A stretch of 64,000 bases of DNA from JAYFQE01 sp034927345 (GTDB taxonomy: Bacteria > Bacillota > Clostridia > Saccharofermentanales > UBA5734), in the NCBI GenBank assembly GCA_034927345.1, contig JAYFQE010000004.1:189119-253118 (forward strand), read 5' to 3'. Under the pieces are notes generated by a model that was not told where the DNA came from, ran no database searches, and worked only from the letters and a program-made list of their open reading frames with translations. Positions 8,529 through 17,062 of the stretch are shown here, one piece after another. The position numbers and the translations under genes were made by a program. The first letter of the stretch is position 1, and each line of letters opens with the position of its first letter.

Positions 8529-9161
8529 ATGATGGAAAATGTATTTGTCTTTGACCATCCGCTGATCCAGCACAAGATATCTCTGATGCGGGACAAGCGG
8601 ACAACGACCAAGGAGTTTCGCGAACTGGTTTCGGAAGTCGCCATGTTGATGGCTTATGAAGTAACCCGGGACCTGCCCTTGCAAGAAGTGGAAATCGAGA
8701 CTCCGGTTGCTATAGCCAAGACAAAAGTATTGGCCGGGAAAAAATTGGCTCTGGTGCCGATTTTACGGGCCGGACTCGGAATGGTCGACGGGATGTTGAA
8801 TCTGCTCCCTATGGCTAAGGTGGGTCATATCGGACTTTACCGCGATCCCAAGACGCTCGAGCCTGTTGAATATTATTGCAAATTGCCGGAAGATTCCGTT
8901 GAACGGGAGATCGTTGTTTTGGATCCAATGCTGGCGACGGGCGGCTCCGCTTCCGCCGCAGTCAGCTTTTTGAAACAAAAAGGCATTAAGAACATTAAAT
9001 TCATGTGCTTGATTGCGGCGCCGGAAGGTATTGAGCGCTTGCACCGCGATCATCCGGATGTGCCGATCTTTTGCGCAGCCAAAGACCTGAGGTTGAATGA
9101 CCACGCCTATATTGTACCGGGTTTGGGTGATGCCGGTGACCGCTTGTTTGGCACAAAATAA
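8529..9161 (+). CDS. upp: Uracil phosphoribosyltransferase
   Basis: A 210-residue cytosolic salvage enzyme making UMP from uracil and PRPP. It begins VFVFDHPLIQHKISLMRDK and has VPILRAGLGMVDGML, the PRPP loop VVLDPMLATGGSASAAV and IVPGLGDAGDRLFGT at the end, all diagnostic for Upp. Length matches the family (about 209). GGGAGG lies 4 bases before the first of two consecutive ATGs. The rpiB-upp-atp order is typical of Firmicutes, where upp precedes the ATP synthase operon. Confidence 0.97.
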   Translation: MMENVFVFDHPLIQHKISLMRDKRTTTKEFRELVSEVAMLMAYEVTRDLPLQEVEIETPVAIAKTKVLAGKKLALVPILRAGLGMVDGMLNLLPMAKVGHIGLYRDPKTLEPVEYYCKLPEDSVEREIVVLDPMLATGGSASAAVSFLKQKGIKNIKFMCLIAAPEGIERLHRDHPDVPIFCAAKDLRLNDHAYIVPGLGDAGDRLFGTK

Positions 9162-9221
9162 TCAGATATTAGACCTTGCGTTTAATTTTCTGATCTTGTT
9201 TTGTTTTATAAACAGGTGTAT

Positions 9222-9278
9222 TATAATATGATACTCCAAAGACGTCCGGAAGGAGCATCCTTCCGGGCTTCAGTTTTT
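9222..9278 (+). promoter_or_regulatory. -10 element and hairpin between upp and the atp operon
   Basis: TATAAT lies at 9222-9227 in an A/T-rich stretch, with no good -35 at 16-18 bases. It is followed by a perfect 9-bp hairpin (CCGGAAGGA-gca-TCCTTCCGG, 9246-9266) and a T5 run at 9274-9278. The hairpin is most simply the upp terminator, but because the -10 lies before it an atp transcript starting near 9235 would have to read through it. A second TATAAT is at 9293-9298. The remaining ~95 bases before atpB hold nothing further that I recognise; no atpI is present. Confidence 0.5.
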
Positions 9279-9394
9279 GAAAAATGAACCGATATAATAG
9301 GTAATTCCCGAAAAACTGCCGGTGAAGCATTGCCGCAGTTCACGGATCAGTAAGGGCAGGTGAGAAAGCGCTGTTATCCGGACAGCGAATAATC

Positions 9395-10219
9395 ATGAGC
9401 TATATGATTATGATGAGCTATATGAGTGAGTTCTGGGCCGCCTTGAAAGACAAGATGGTTGCGGAAATAAAAATCGGCAATATCGGTGATGAAATCCGGA
9501 AGGCTATCGTCCCCAATGTGCTCTTTCATATCGATATCGCCGGATATGATTTACAAATCAGCGACGCCATTGTAGCGACCTGGGTTGTTATGGCGGTCAT
9601 TTTTGCATTGGGCTGGATCTTCGGCCGAAAACCGCAGCGGATACCGACGACGAAACGCCAATTGGTAGCAGAGAGCCTGATCAATCTCTTGTTAAATCTT
9701 TGTCAGTCCTCCAACATGACTTATGACCAGGCCGAGGTGGTTGTCCCCTTTGTCGGCACCATCGCTGTTTTTATCTCCTTGACGAATCTCTCATCCATGT
9801 TTAAAATTCCGCCGCCGGCAAAAAATCCGGCATTCCCGATTGCTCTGGCTTTATTTACCATTATGTATGTTATAGCCACGTCAATTCGTTTCGTTGGATT
9901 AAAAGGTTTCTGGGCATCGTTAACCTACCCGAAAGCCATGCTCTTGCCATTTAAAATACTCGACTATGTCATCAAGCCGATGTCTCTGTCTTTGCGGTTA
10001 TTCGGCAATGTTTTCGGCGCCTTCATTTTAATGGAATTCGTATATTTGATCGTACCGATTATTTTGCCGGGCGTCGTTGGTCTTTGGTTTGATTTAGCCG
10101 ATGGTATTTTGCAAGGAATTATTTTTACTTATCTCTCGGTAACATATGTTGGCGAAGTTCTGGAGGCCGCGACAGAATCGCAGCATGCCAAGCAAGCCCA
10201 ACTGGCCGCACATTCTTAA
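9395..10219 (+). CDS. atpB: ATP synthase F0 subunit a
   Basis: A 274-residue membrane subunit that forms the ion half-channels against the c-ring. The segment SLRLFGNVFGAFILMEFVY carries the essential arginine of the fourth helix, and the C-terminal ~25 residues before QHAKQ form the last membrane helix (QGIIFTYLSVTYVGEVLEA). It is the first gene of atpB-E-F-(HA)-G-D-C. The start is ambiguous: a 13-base direct repeat (ATGAGCTATATGA at 9395 and 9413, 18-base period) gives in-frame ATGs at codons 1, 4, 6, 7 and 10, and no strong ribosome-binding site marks one of them. Confidence 0.95.
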   Translation: MSYMIMMSYMSEFWAALKDKMVAEIKIGNIGDEIRKAIVPNVLFHIDIAGYDLQISDAIVATWVVMAVIFALGWIFGRKPQRIPTTKRQLVAESLINLLLNLCQSSNMTYDQAEVVVPFVGTIAVFISLTNLSSMFKIPPPAKNPAFPIALALFTIMYVIATSIRFVGLKGFWASLTYPKAMLLPFKILDYVIKPMSLSLRLFGNVFGAFILMEFVYLIVPIILPGVVGLWFDLADGILQGIIFTYLSVTYVGEVLEAATESQHAKQAQLAAHS

Positions 10220-10234
10220 GGAGGGTATTATCGT

Positions 10235-10465
10235 ATGGACAAAGGACTTATTGCATTAGGAGCAGCAATCGCCATCGCTTTTGCGGCAGGTTGCGCAGCA
10301 ATTGGAATCGGCTTGGCTTCCGGCAAGGCTTTTGAAGCATCAGCCCGTCAGCCGGAGATTGCCGGCAAGATTCAAGCTTTACTGTTAACGGCAATTGTTT
10401 TCATTGAAGCAACCGCCATTTATGCTCTGGTGGTCAGCCTGCTGCTTATATTTGCCTTTCAATGA
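10235..10465 (+). CDS. atpE: ATP synthase F0 subunit c
   Basis: A 76-residue hairpin of two membrane helices with the polar loop ARQPE (37-41). The ion-binding carboxylate is E58 (FIEATAIY). Compared by eye with Na+-binding c subunits such as that of Ilyobacter (which use Gln32, Glu65 and Ser66), the Gln position is I25 and the Ser position is A59, while T60 and Y63 are kept. The Na+ ligand set is therefore incomplete and the ring is probably proton-driven (inference). GGAGGG lies 8-9 bases before the ATG. Confidence 0.96.
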   Translation: MDKGLIALGAAIAIAFAAGCAAIGIGLASGKAFEASARQPEIAGKIQALLLTAIVFIEATAIYALVVSLLLIFAFQ

Positions 10466-10499
10466 TTCCTGATACGGCAAAGAGAAGTGAGGGATTGAT

Positions 10500-11051
10500 A
10501 TGTTCGAACCAGAAGCGCTAGCCAGTTATGTATCTACAGCAATTTTAACCATCATTAACCTGCTGGTGACCTATTTTGTCTTGAAGCATTTTCTCTTCAA
10601 ACCGATCTTAAAGATTCTTCGCAAGCGTCGGGAAAATGTAGAGAACGAATTAAAACAAGCAGATGAGAAATTGACATCGGCTGAAGCAAAATTGGCTGAA
10701 GCGACAGAGCGCCTGGAAAACTCAAATCACGAAGCCGCTTCGATTCTCAGCAATGCCAGAAGTCAGGCGGAGATTCAAAGCGAGTCGATTTTATCGGATG
10801 CAAAACGTGATGCCGCCGGCCTTCTTTCTCGTGCAGACACGGAAATCAGCCGCATGCGCATAACGATGCTGAACGATGTACGCGATGAAGTCGCCGATTT
10901 GTCTGTTGCCATCGCTTCCAAAGTTATCGGCCAGGTCATGGACGAGCATCACCAGCGTGAATTGGTTGATCAATTCCTTGATGATGAAATGAAGCAAAAT
11001 ACGGGCAAGGCAGCCGCAACTGCGCAAAGCGGGGTGAACGGCAATGGCTGA
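10500..11051 (+). CDS. atpF: ATP synthase F0 subunit b
   Basis: A 183-residue peripheral-stalk subunit with one N-terminal membrane helix (about residues 9-30, ending in VLKHFLFKPI) and a long charged coiled coil (about 35-165) rich in Glu, Lys and Ala. The C-terminus ends with a low-complexity tail (KAAATAQSG). GAGGG lies 7 bases before the ATG. Its end overlaps the next gene by 8 bases. In a standard operon a complete atpH (delta) would follow here; it does not. Confidence 0.93.
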   Translation: MFEPEALASYVSTAILTIINLLVTYFVLKHFLFKPILKILRKRRENVENELKQADEKLTSAEAKLAEATERLENSNHEAASILSNARSQAEIQSESILSDAKRDAAGLLSRADTEISRMRITMLNDVRDEVADLSVAIASKVIGQVMDEHHQRELVDQFLDDEMKQNTGKAAATAQSGVNGNG

Positions 11052-12975
11052 CGCGTCTTTCCGGGTAATCCGCATCGTATCATCGGTTGCGCTTGATCCG
11101 GAAAAGGGACGGCATATTGCTACGCGATTTGCCGAACATTTCGGCATCAAGGATTTTGAAGTCCGTCTGGACACAGATCCGACTATAATCGGCGGCATGG
11201 TGATCTTTGCCGGCGGCTTCCGTTACGATTATAGCATTAAGGGCCAGCTGAGCCGGATTGTCAACAAGTTGAAAACCCAGAAATCGATCGGCGCTGAAGG
11301 CGAAGAACCCAAAACGGATGTCAACGAGTTGATTAAAGGCAGTTTGGATGACGCCTTATCCTTGTTCGATGAAAAGCCGGTCGCGCCGGGTGGACAAGAT
11401 ATTTTCTGGGATTCTGAACCATTGCCTTTGTCCGAAGAGGAGGCTGCTTCTCAGACGATGGTTGACCGGCTGAGGGAGTCGCTCGAAACATTTACAACCA
11501 GTTCAACGGTTGATGAAGTCGGCCAGATTGTCAGTATAAGCGACGGCGTCGCTTATGTGCGAGGCATTCAAAATTGCCGCAGCAGCGAATTGATTATGTT
11601 TTCGCGTCAGTCCTTTGGCATCGCGCTAAACCTGGAAGAAGACCTGGTCGGCGTTGTTCTTCTCCAGCAAGATACAACGATCCGCGAAGGTATGGTTTGT
11701 AAAAGGACGGGAACAACGGTCAGTGTTCCCGTAGGAAAAGCGCTGCTTGGCAGAGTAGTCGATCCATTAGGTATGCCTATTGACGGCTTGGGTCCGATCG
11801 ACTCAGTCAACAGGCGCCCGATCGAGTATCCGGCTTTAAGTATTATTGACCGCCAATCGGTCAATCAATCATTACACACCGGAATAACAGCTATCGATGC
11901 GATGACCCCGATCGGCCGCGGTCAGCGCGAACTGATTATCGGCGACCGGCAAACCGGCAAGACCGCCCTGGCAATCGATACGATTCTGAATCAAAAGGGC
12001 AAAAATGTCTATTGCATCTATGTGGCAATCGGACAAAAGATGTCGACTGTTTCCTCGGTTGTCAATCTCCTGCAGAATCGCGGCGCTATGGAGTACACGA
12101 CCGTTGTCATTGCCAGCGCCAGCGCTACGGCGGCGCAGCAATATATAGCCCCCTATTCCGGCTGCGCCATGGCAGAAGAACTGATGTATGCCCATAATGC
12201 CGATGTTCTGATTATTTACGATGATTTAACCAAACATGCCCAGGCATACCGTGCCATATCGCTGCTGCTGCGCCGGCCGCCGGGCCGTGAAGCATTCCCG
12301 GGTGATGTTTTCTATCTGCATGCCCGTCTGCTTGAGCGGGCGGCTCGCCGGAATGATCGCCTGGGCGGGGGTTCGATCACTGCTTTACCGATTGTCGAAA
12401 CCCAAAGCGGCGATATTGCTGCTTATATTCCAACCAACGTTATTTCGATAACCGACGGTCAGATTTATTTAGAGTCAGAACTGTTTTTTTCCGGTCAGCG
12501 TCCGGCTATCAACGTAGGATTATCTGTATCTCGTGTCGGCGGCGCCGCTCAATCAAAGGCCATGAAAAAAGTTGCCGGCCCCTTGCGTATCAATTTAGCG
12601 CAATTTCGGGAATTGGAGGCATTCTCACAATTCGGATCGGATTTGGACAGCGATACCTTAAAGCAGCTGAAAACCGGCGAACGGTTAATTGAAGTTTTAA
12701 AACAACCGCAATATGCGCCGTTGCCGATGGAAGAACAGGTTATTATGCTTTATCTGGCAAATAAAGGTGTTCTGACCCAATTGGATAAAGAGGATGTCCG
12801 GGAATTTCTCCATGATTATATCCGCTTAATGCACGAACAACATCAGGTCATGTTGGAAGAAATCGCTTTGAGCGGTCAGTTTACGGAAAATACAGCAGCA
12901 ACGATCGATCAGACGGTAGAGGGCTTTATAACCCGCTGGATTAACGAGCACGAGGAATATGGAACAACTATCTGA
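11044..12975 (+). CDS. atpA: Fusion of delta (OSCP) C-terminal domain to ATP synthase F1 subunit alpha
   Basis: A 643-residue protein. Residues ~6-77 resemble only the C-terminal domain of delta/OSCP: RVIRIVSSVALDPEK, then DPTIIGGMVIFAGGFRYD and YSIKGQLSRIVNKL, matching the family's DPSLIGG...DGSVRGKLERL pattern. The N-terminal six-helix half of delta (about 105 residues) is absent. Residues ~78-138 are an acidic linker. From M139 onward is a complete alpha subunit of 505 residues, with VDEVGQIVSISDGVA, Walker A GDRQTGKT (300-307), PYSGCAMAEEL and SGQRPAINVGLSVSRVGG. GGGGTG lies about 7 bases before the first ATG. AGAGGAGG (11436-11443) lies 14 bases before the in-frame ATG of M139 (11458). 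No other delta gene is in the operon. Confidence 0.93.
   Translation: MADASFRVIRIVSSVALDPEKGRHIATRFAEHFGIKDFEVRLDTDPTIIGGMVIFAGGFRYDYSIKGQLSRIVNKLKTQKSIGAEGEEPKTDVNELIKGSLDDALSLFDEKPVAPGGQDIFWDSEPLPLSEEEAASQTMVDRLRESLETFTTSSTVDEVGQIVSISDGVAYVRGIQNCRSSELIMFSRQSFGIALNLEEDLVGVVLLQQDTTIREGMVCKRTGTTVSVPVGKALLGRVVDPLGMPIDGLGPIDSVNRRPIEYPALSIIDRQSVNQSLHTGITAIDAMTPIGRGQRELIIGDRQTGKTALAIDTILNQKGKNVYCIYVAIGQKMSTVSSVVNLLQNRGAMEYTTVVIASASATAAQQYIAPYSGCAMAEELMYAHNADVLIIYDDLTKHAQAYRAISLLLRRPPGREAFPGDVFYLHARLLERAARRNDRLGGGSITALPIVETQSGDIAAYIPTNVISITDGQIYLESELFFSGQRPAINVGLSVSRVGGAAQSKAMKKVAGPLRINLAQFRELEAFSQFGSDLDSDTLKQLKTGERLIEVLKQPQYAPLPMEEQVIMLYLANKGVLTQLDKEDVREFLHDYIRLMHEQHQVMLEEIALSGQFTENTAATIDQTVEGFITRWINEHEEYGTTI
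11436..11460 (+). promoter_or_regulatory. Possible internal ribosome-binding site and start codon for free alpha
   Basis: AGAGGAGG at 11436-11443 is complementary to the 16S anti-Shine-Dalgarno and is followed after 14 bases by ATG (11458-11460), in frame with atpA, exactly where canonical alpha would begin. The spacing is longer than the usual 5-10, and Glu-Glu codons in the acidic linker could create the motif by chance. Confidence 0.35.
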
Positions 12976-13945
12976 CATAAAAAAACGCATTAAGAGTGTC
13001 ACGGATATCAAACAAATGACCCGTGCCATGCAACTGATCAGCGCTGTAAAAATGCGCCGGGCAAGGAATCAGCTGGAAAAAACGATGCCGTTTTTTGCTT
13101 TGTGTGCCGAATCGATGATCGAAATACGTGACGCCGGGTTAGTCATTGACAATCCTTTTTTCCAATTACGTGAAAAAAAGCGTGGCGAAACCTGGAAAAT
13201 CGGCTATTTCATCATGACTGGAGAACAAGGTCTTGCCGGAGCATATAATTTAAATGTTTTAGCAACAATCGAGAACCATGTCCGCAATAAAATGATTGAC
13301 AATACCCGCAAAGGACTGATGACTACCGCGCAGCTCTATTTAGCCGGCAGTATCGGTAAAGACCGTCTTATACGCGATGGGTTCAACGTTGTGGAAAATT
13401 TCCGTTACCCCATCAGCGAACCGACATATCATCGGGCGCGGGATATATCTGATTATATTTATGACCTTTACGAGACCGGGGCCCTGGATCTGGTTTATGT
13501 CATCTATACAAAAATTGAGTCGGCCATTTCGATGAAACCGATGGTAACCCGTATTCTGCCGGTTAACCCTAATGCTCTCGAGCAAATTGTTCCGGAGAAA
13601 TATAGTCATCAGCGAAGTGTTATATCCGGCGGAATCGTTGAATATTCACCGTCGGTAAATGAAGTAATGAGTTATTTGATCAATACGTATCTTAATGGTA
13701 TGGTATATGGTGTATTGACCGAAGCATATGCCAGTGAGCAAACCGCCCGCATGACAGCCATGGATAATGCTACAGATAATGCGACGGAAATGATGCAGAA
13801 ATTAACGTTGTTGAATAATCAGGCCAGACAAGCTCGTATTACGAATGAGCTGACAGAAATTGTCGGCGGAGCTGAAGTTTTGGCCAAACTGCGTACCGGA
13901 AAAAAAGTGGAAGGTGAAGAAACAAAATGGCAACAGGATATGTAA
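12959..13945 (+). CDS. atpG: ATP synthase F1 subunit gamma
   Basis: A 328-residue rotor shaft, long for the family (about 285-290). The N-terminal helix DIKKRIKSVTDIKQMTRAMQLISAVKMRR and the C-terminal helix (MDNATDNATEMMQKLTLLNN, then RITNELTEIVGGAEVL) are standard. About 20 residues (KLRTGKKVEGEET and onward) extend past the usual C-terminus, partly encoded in the 19-base overlap with atpD. In solved F1 structures the gamma C-terminus points to the top of the hexamer, where delta sits, so this tail lies near the altered delta region (inference). The start overlaps the end of atpA by 17 bases. Confidence 0.93.
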   Translation: MEQLSDIKKRIKSVTDIKQMTRAMQLISAVKMRRARNQLEKTMPFFALCAESMIEIRDAGLVIDNPFFQLREKKRGETWKIGYFIMTGEQGLAGAYNLNVLATIENHVRNKMIDNTRKGLMTTAQLYLAGSIGKDRLIRDGFNVVENFRYPISEPTYHRARDISDYIYDLYETGALDLVYVIYTKIESAISMKPMVTRILPVNPNALEQIVPEKYSHQRSVISGGIVEYSPSVNEVMSYLINTYLNGMVYGVLTEAYASEQTARMTAMDNATDNATEMMQKLTLLNNQARQARITNELTEIVGGAEVLAKLRTGKKVEGEETKWQQDM

Positions 13946-15315
13946 CTCAAATTATCGGCCCTGTTATCGATATCCGGTTTGCTGAAAATGAGCTGCCGGA
14001 TATTAATGAAGCAATCAACATTCAGAACGGACAGCAGAGAATCTGCGTCGAAGTCATGCAGCAACGCGGTGAAGGCATTGTCCGCTGTGTATCTTTTTCT
14101 CCGACAGAAGGCATGATTCGCGGCGCTGAAGCATTTTCAACCGGAGCTCCGGTTATGGTTCCGGTCGGTGAAATGATTACCGGCCGGATGTTCAATGTTC
14201 TGGGTGAACCCATAGATGAAGCCGGTTCGGTAATCGCAGCCGATCATTGGCCGATTCATCGGCCTGCTCCTTCTTTTACAGACCAGTTTCCCGAAGAGAA
14301 AATGCTTGAAACAGGCATAAAAGTTATCGATTTACTGGTCCCCTTCAGCCGTGGCGGTAAAATAGGCCTTTTTGGCGGCGCCGGCGTGGGCAAGACTTAT
14401 TTGATTTTGGAATTGATCCGCAATATTGCCAAAGAACATGGCGGATATTCTGTTTTTACCGGCGTCGGCGAACGGTCGCGCGAAGGAAATGATCTGTGGA
14501 ATGAAATGCATGAATCAGGGGTCATCGACAAGACCGTTATGGTTTTCGGGCAAATGAATGAGACGGCCGGCGCCAGGATGCGTGCTCCTTTAACAGGCTT
14601 GACCATGGCTGAATATTTTCGTGATGTAAAAAATAAGGATGTGTTGCTCTTTATCGACAATATTTTTCGTTTCATTCAAGCAGGATCGGAAATATCTGCA
14701 TTATTGGGTCGTATTCCCTCAGCTGTCGGATATCAACCCACTCTGGCCAATGAAGTGGGCGCCCTGGAAGAACGGATTACTTCGACGCGTAAAGGTTCAA
14801 TCACCTCGATTCAGGCCGTTTATGTTCCTGCCGATGACTTGACGGATCCGGCACCGGCAACAACCTTCGCGCATTTGGACGCCATAACGGTTCTCTCCCG
14901 CGCTGTTGTTGAGCTGGGCATTTATCCAGCTGTTGATCCATTAGAGTCATCATCGCGAATTCTTACAGAAGCTGTTGTTGGGTCCAATCATTATCGCATA
15001 GCCCGTAAAGTTCAGGAAACATTGCAGCGATATAAAGAATTACAAGATATTATTTCCATTCTTGGTATGGAAGAATTAAGCGAACATGATAAACTAACTG
15101 TAACGCGTGCAAGAAAGATACAACGATTTTTGTCGCAGCCCTTTTTTGTTGCCGAAGGGTCAACCGGTTATGAGGGTCGATACGTGCCGATTGAGCAAAC
15201 CATCAAGGGTTTTGGCGAAATTATATCTGGAGGAGCCGATCATATTCCGGAACAGTATTTCTTTATGAAAGGCTCCATTGATGATGTATACTCAGCTTAT
15301 AAAACATCCCGATGA
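13927..15315 (+). CDS. atpD: ATP synthase F1 subunit beta
   Basis: The 462-residue catalytic subunit. Walker A is GGAGVGKT, Walker B ends VLLFIDNIFRF, with GERSREGNDLW holding the catalytic Glu, GRIPSAVGYQPTLA, and a DELSEED-like loop read here as EELSEHDK. Length is normal. The start MATGYVTQIIGPVIDI is the usual beta N-terminus; the ATG lies inside the end of atpG, with GAAGGTGAAGAA just upstream, implying translational coupling. Confidence 0.97.
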   Translation: MATGYVTQIIGPVIDIRFAENELPDINEAINIQNGQQRICVEVMQQRGEGIVRCVSFSPTEGMIRGAEAFSTGAPVMVPVGEMITGRMFNVLGEPIDEAGSVIAADHWPIHRPAPSFTDQFPEEKMLETGIKVIDLLVPFSRGGKIGLFGGAGVGKTYLILELIRNIAKEHGGYSVFTGVGERSREGNDLWNEMHESGVIDKTVMVFGQMNETAGARMRAPLTGLTMAEYFRDVKNKDVLLFIDNIFRFIQAGSEISALLGRIPSAVGYQPTLANEVGALEERITSTRKGSITSIQAVYVPADDLTDPAPATTFAHLDAITVLSRAVVELGIYPAVDPLESSSRILTEAVVGSNHYRIARKVQETLQRYKELQDIISILGMEELSEHDKLTVTRARKIQRFLSQPFFVAEGSTGYEGRYVPIEQTIKGFGEIISGGADHIPEQYFFMKGSIDDVYSAYKTSR

Positions 15316-15330
15316 GGGGAGCGTTGCTTC

Positions 15331-15786
15331 ATGCCCGAAAAGACTCTGTATGTCCAGATTGTAACTCCGTATGACATGTTTTTTGAAGGCCAGGTGGAAA
15401 TGGTTGTCCTAACCTCCAAAGATGGTGAAATCGGTATTATGCCGGGACATACACCACTGATTGCTGCTTTAGTTCCCGGAGAAGTCCGGATGCGGATTGA
15501 TCAGCAATGGCGAGTCCTGTCTGCGTCAAATGGCTATGCTGAGATCGGCCCGGAATTGACCATTATTGTTGTTAATGCTGCAGAATGGCCGGATCAGATT
15601 GATGTACGCCGTGCGGAAAAAGCTTTGTCTCGCGCCGAAGAACGCCTGGTTGATCCCAAGGCGACGGCACAGGATAAAGCTCATGCCCGTCATGGCATCG
15701 CCCGAGCAAAGGCGAGAATCAAGGTGGCTGCCAAATATGCGGATGCAGCCAAGCAAACACATGCGTCATCGCCAACATCATCCTGA
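15331..15786 (+). CDS. atpC: ATP synthase F1 subunit epsilon
   Basis: A 151-residue rotor/regulatory subunit. The N-terminal beta-sandwich reads LYVQIVTPYDMFFEGQ, VVLTSKDGEIGIMPGHTPLIAAL, then the helical hairpin RRAEKALSRAEERL, which in bacteria can inhibit ATP hydrolysis. It is slightly longer than usual (about 135) because of an Ala/Ser-rich tail. The last gene of the operon, it ends base-to-base with the convergent FHA gene; no terminator is visible between them. Confidence 0.94.
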   Translation: MPEKTLYVQIVTPYDMFFEGQVEMVVLTSKDGEIGIMPGHTPLIAALVPGEVRMRIDQQWRVLSASNGYAEIGPELTIIVVNAAEWPDQIDVRRAEKALSRAEERLVDPKATAQDKAHARHGIARAKARIKVAAKYADAAKQTHASSPTSS

Positions 15787-17040
15787 TCAATCAGCTTGAA
15801 AATAAAAGGCATGATTGGCAAACTGAAGTAGGCATTGATCAGGTAATAAGTACTCCTTATCTTTGAGTAACCGTCGCCCATTAAGACAGGTTCCGTTTTT
15901 TGACCCTAAATCATAGATAAAAAAGGATCCAGCCCGTCTGAAAATTCGAGCGTGAAGCCGGCCAATTCCTGGATCAGGGAGAATAAGGTCGGCTTTCTTT
16001 TCATCCCGGCCAATGATAAATTCATCAATAAGGATGAAAGCTCTGATTCCTTCATTTTCTTCCGGCGTACCCGGTTTGCCTTCTGATAGCATTGCCATGC
16101 GAAAATCTTCTGGATTATCAGTCAATAATACAGTTTGATTTTCCGGATTGCCTGATTCTGTGGATTTTCTGCATAGAAGATCGATAAATTGCCGCCAGGA
16201 AACCGATGAAATATTTTTAATGATGGTATGAATAATATTCGGAAAAATCAGACGGACATCCCAAACCAGTAAAAGGACAATCGTTGACAAACAGATGATT
16301 TGCATCCATAAAGATCGTTGAAAACCACCCAGATGATAGTAAATGAACAATCCGGCAAATGCGGCATGACATAGAAACAGAAGAACCGGCGACCGTTGTA
16401 TTTTCGCTGACCATTTATGTTTTATCCATTTGTTGTCATGAGATGAAGATAGGCCAGTGTTATCGCCTTTTAATTGTTCATCCGCTATTTGAAGTGTTTT
16501 TAATAATTTATCTAAACCACTCGATTGGTAAACTTCCTGCAGCTTTATGCTTTCGGCCTCGCTGAAATGAAAGGAACGACTGAAAGAGGAGATCATCGAA
16601 CTGATGCCGTTATCGGGTATCGGTGAGCATTCTTGAGTTTGATTTCTCGGGATTTGTTGAATTGGCCAAAATACAAGAAAAAGAGTTTTGTCGTTATTCA
16701 GGAAAATCAGCGATGGTTGCAAAACAAATTGTTCGGTAGGTAATAAATGCTCATTGGCGTCAATTAAATCGGTAATAATTTGCGATAGATAACGTCGCCC
16801 GGTTTCCGGACACAGATCTTCAGCCAGCATCGATTCATCCAGCGGCCTCATATCAGTAGCATCTACACAGATTTGCGGCTTGCCAGATCGATATCGCAGA
16901 TAACTTGGCAAGGTATATTCTGGTTTGAAACGGGTCAATAATTGTATTTGGTATTCTACCAGCTGTTCTTCATCCGATATTGAACGAATCAGCAGGCGGC
17001 TATATAAACCGGATTCCCAAAAACATGCGTTTGGGTGCAT
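15787..17040 (-). CDS. FHA-domain membrane protein with N-terminal DUF6382-like region
   Basis: A 417-residue protein, the last gene of the Tad-like operon. Residues 1-165 resemble DUF6382 (YSRLLIRSISDEEQLVEYQ, then LFLVFWPIQQI). Two membrane helices lie at about 220-265 (LLFLCHAAFAGLFIYY; IICLSTIVLLLVWDV). A C-terminal FHA domain at about 335-415 has IGRDEKKADLILPDP, GIGRLHARIFRR and DLGSKNGTCLNGRRL, which bind phosphothreonine in known FHA domains. The combination suggests regulation of pilus assembly by Ser/Thr phosphorylation (inference); no kinase is in the window. Its stop codon abuts that of atpC with no intervening base. Confidence 0.8.
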   Translation of the reverse strand: MHPNACFWESGLYSRLLIRSISDEEQLVEYQIQLLTRFKPEYTLPSYLRYRSGKPQICVDATDMRPLDESMLAEDLCPETGRRYLSQIITDLIDANEHLLPTEQFVLQPSLIFLNNDKTLFLVFWPIQQIPRNQTQECSPIPDNGISSMISSFSRSFHFSEAESIKLQEVYQSSGLDKLLKTLQIADEQLKGDNTGLSSSHDNKWIKHKWSAKIQRSPVLLFLCHAAFAGLFIYYHLGGFQRSLWMQIICLSTIVLLLVWDVRLIFPNIIHTIIKNISSVSWRQFIDLLCRKSTESGNPENQTVLLTDNPEDFRMAMLSEGKPGTPEENEGIRAFILIDEFIIGRDEKKADLILPDPGIGRLHARIFRRAGSFFIYDLGSKNGTCLNGRRLLKDKEYLLPDQCLLQFANHAFYFQAD

Positions 17041-17062
17041 GATGATCTCCTTGCTGTCAATA

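Noticed and set aside
10235..10465. Na+-translocating ATP synthase
   Set aside because: The Gln and Ser ligands of Na+-type c subunits are replaced by Ile and Ala.
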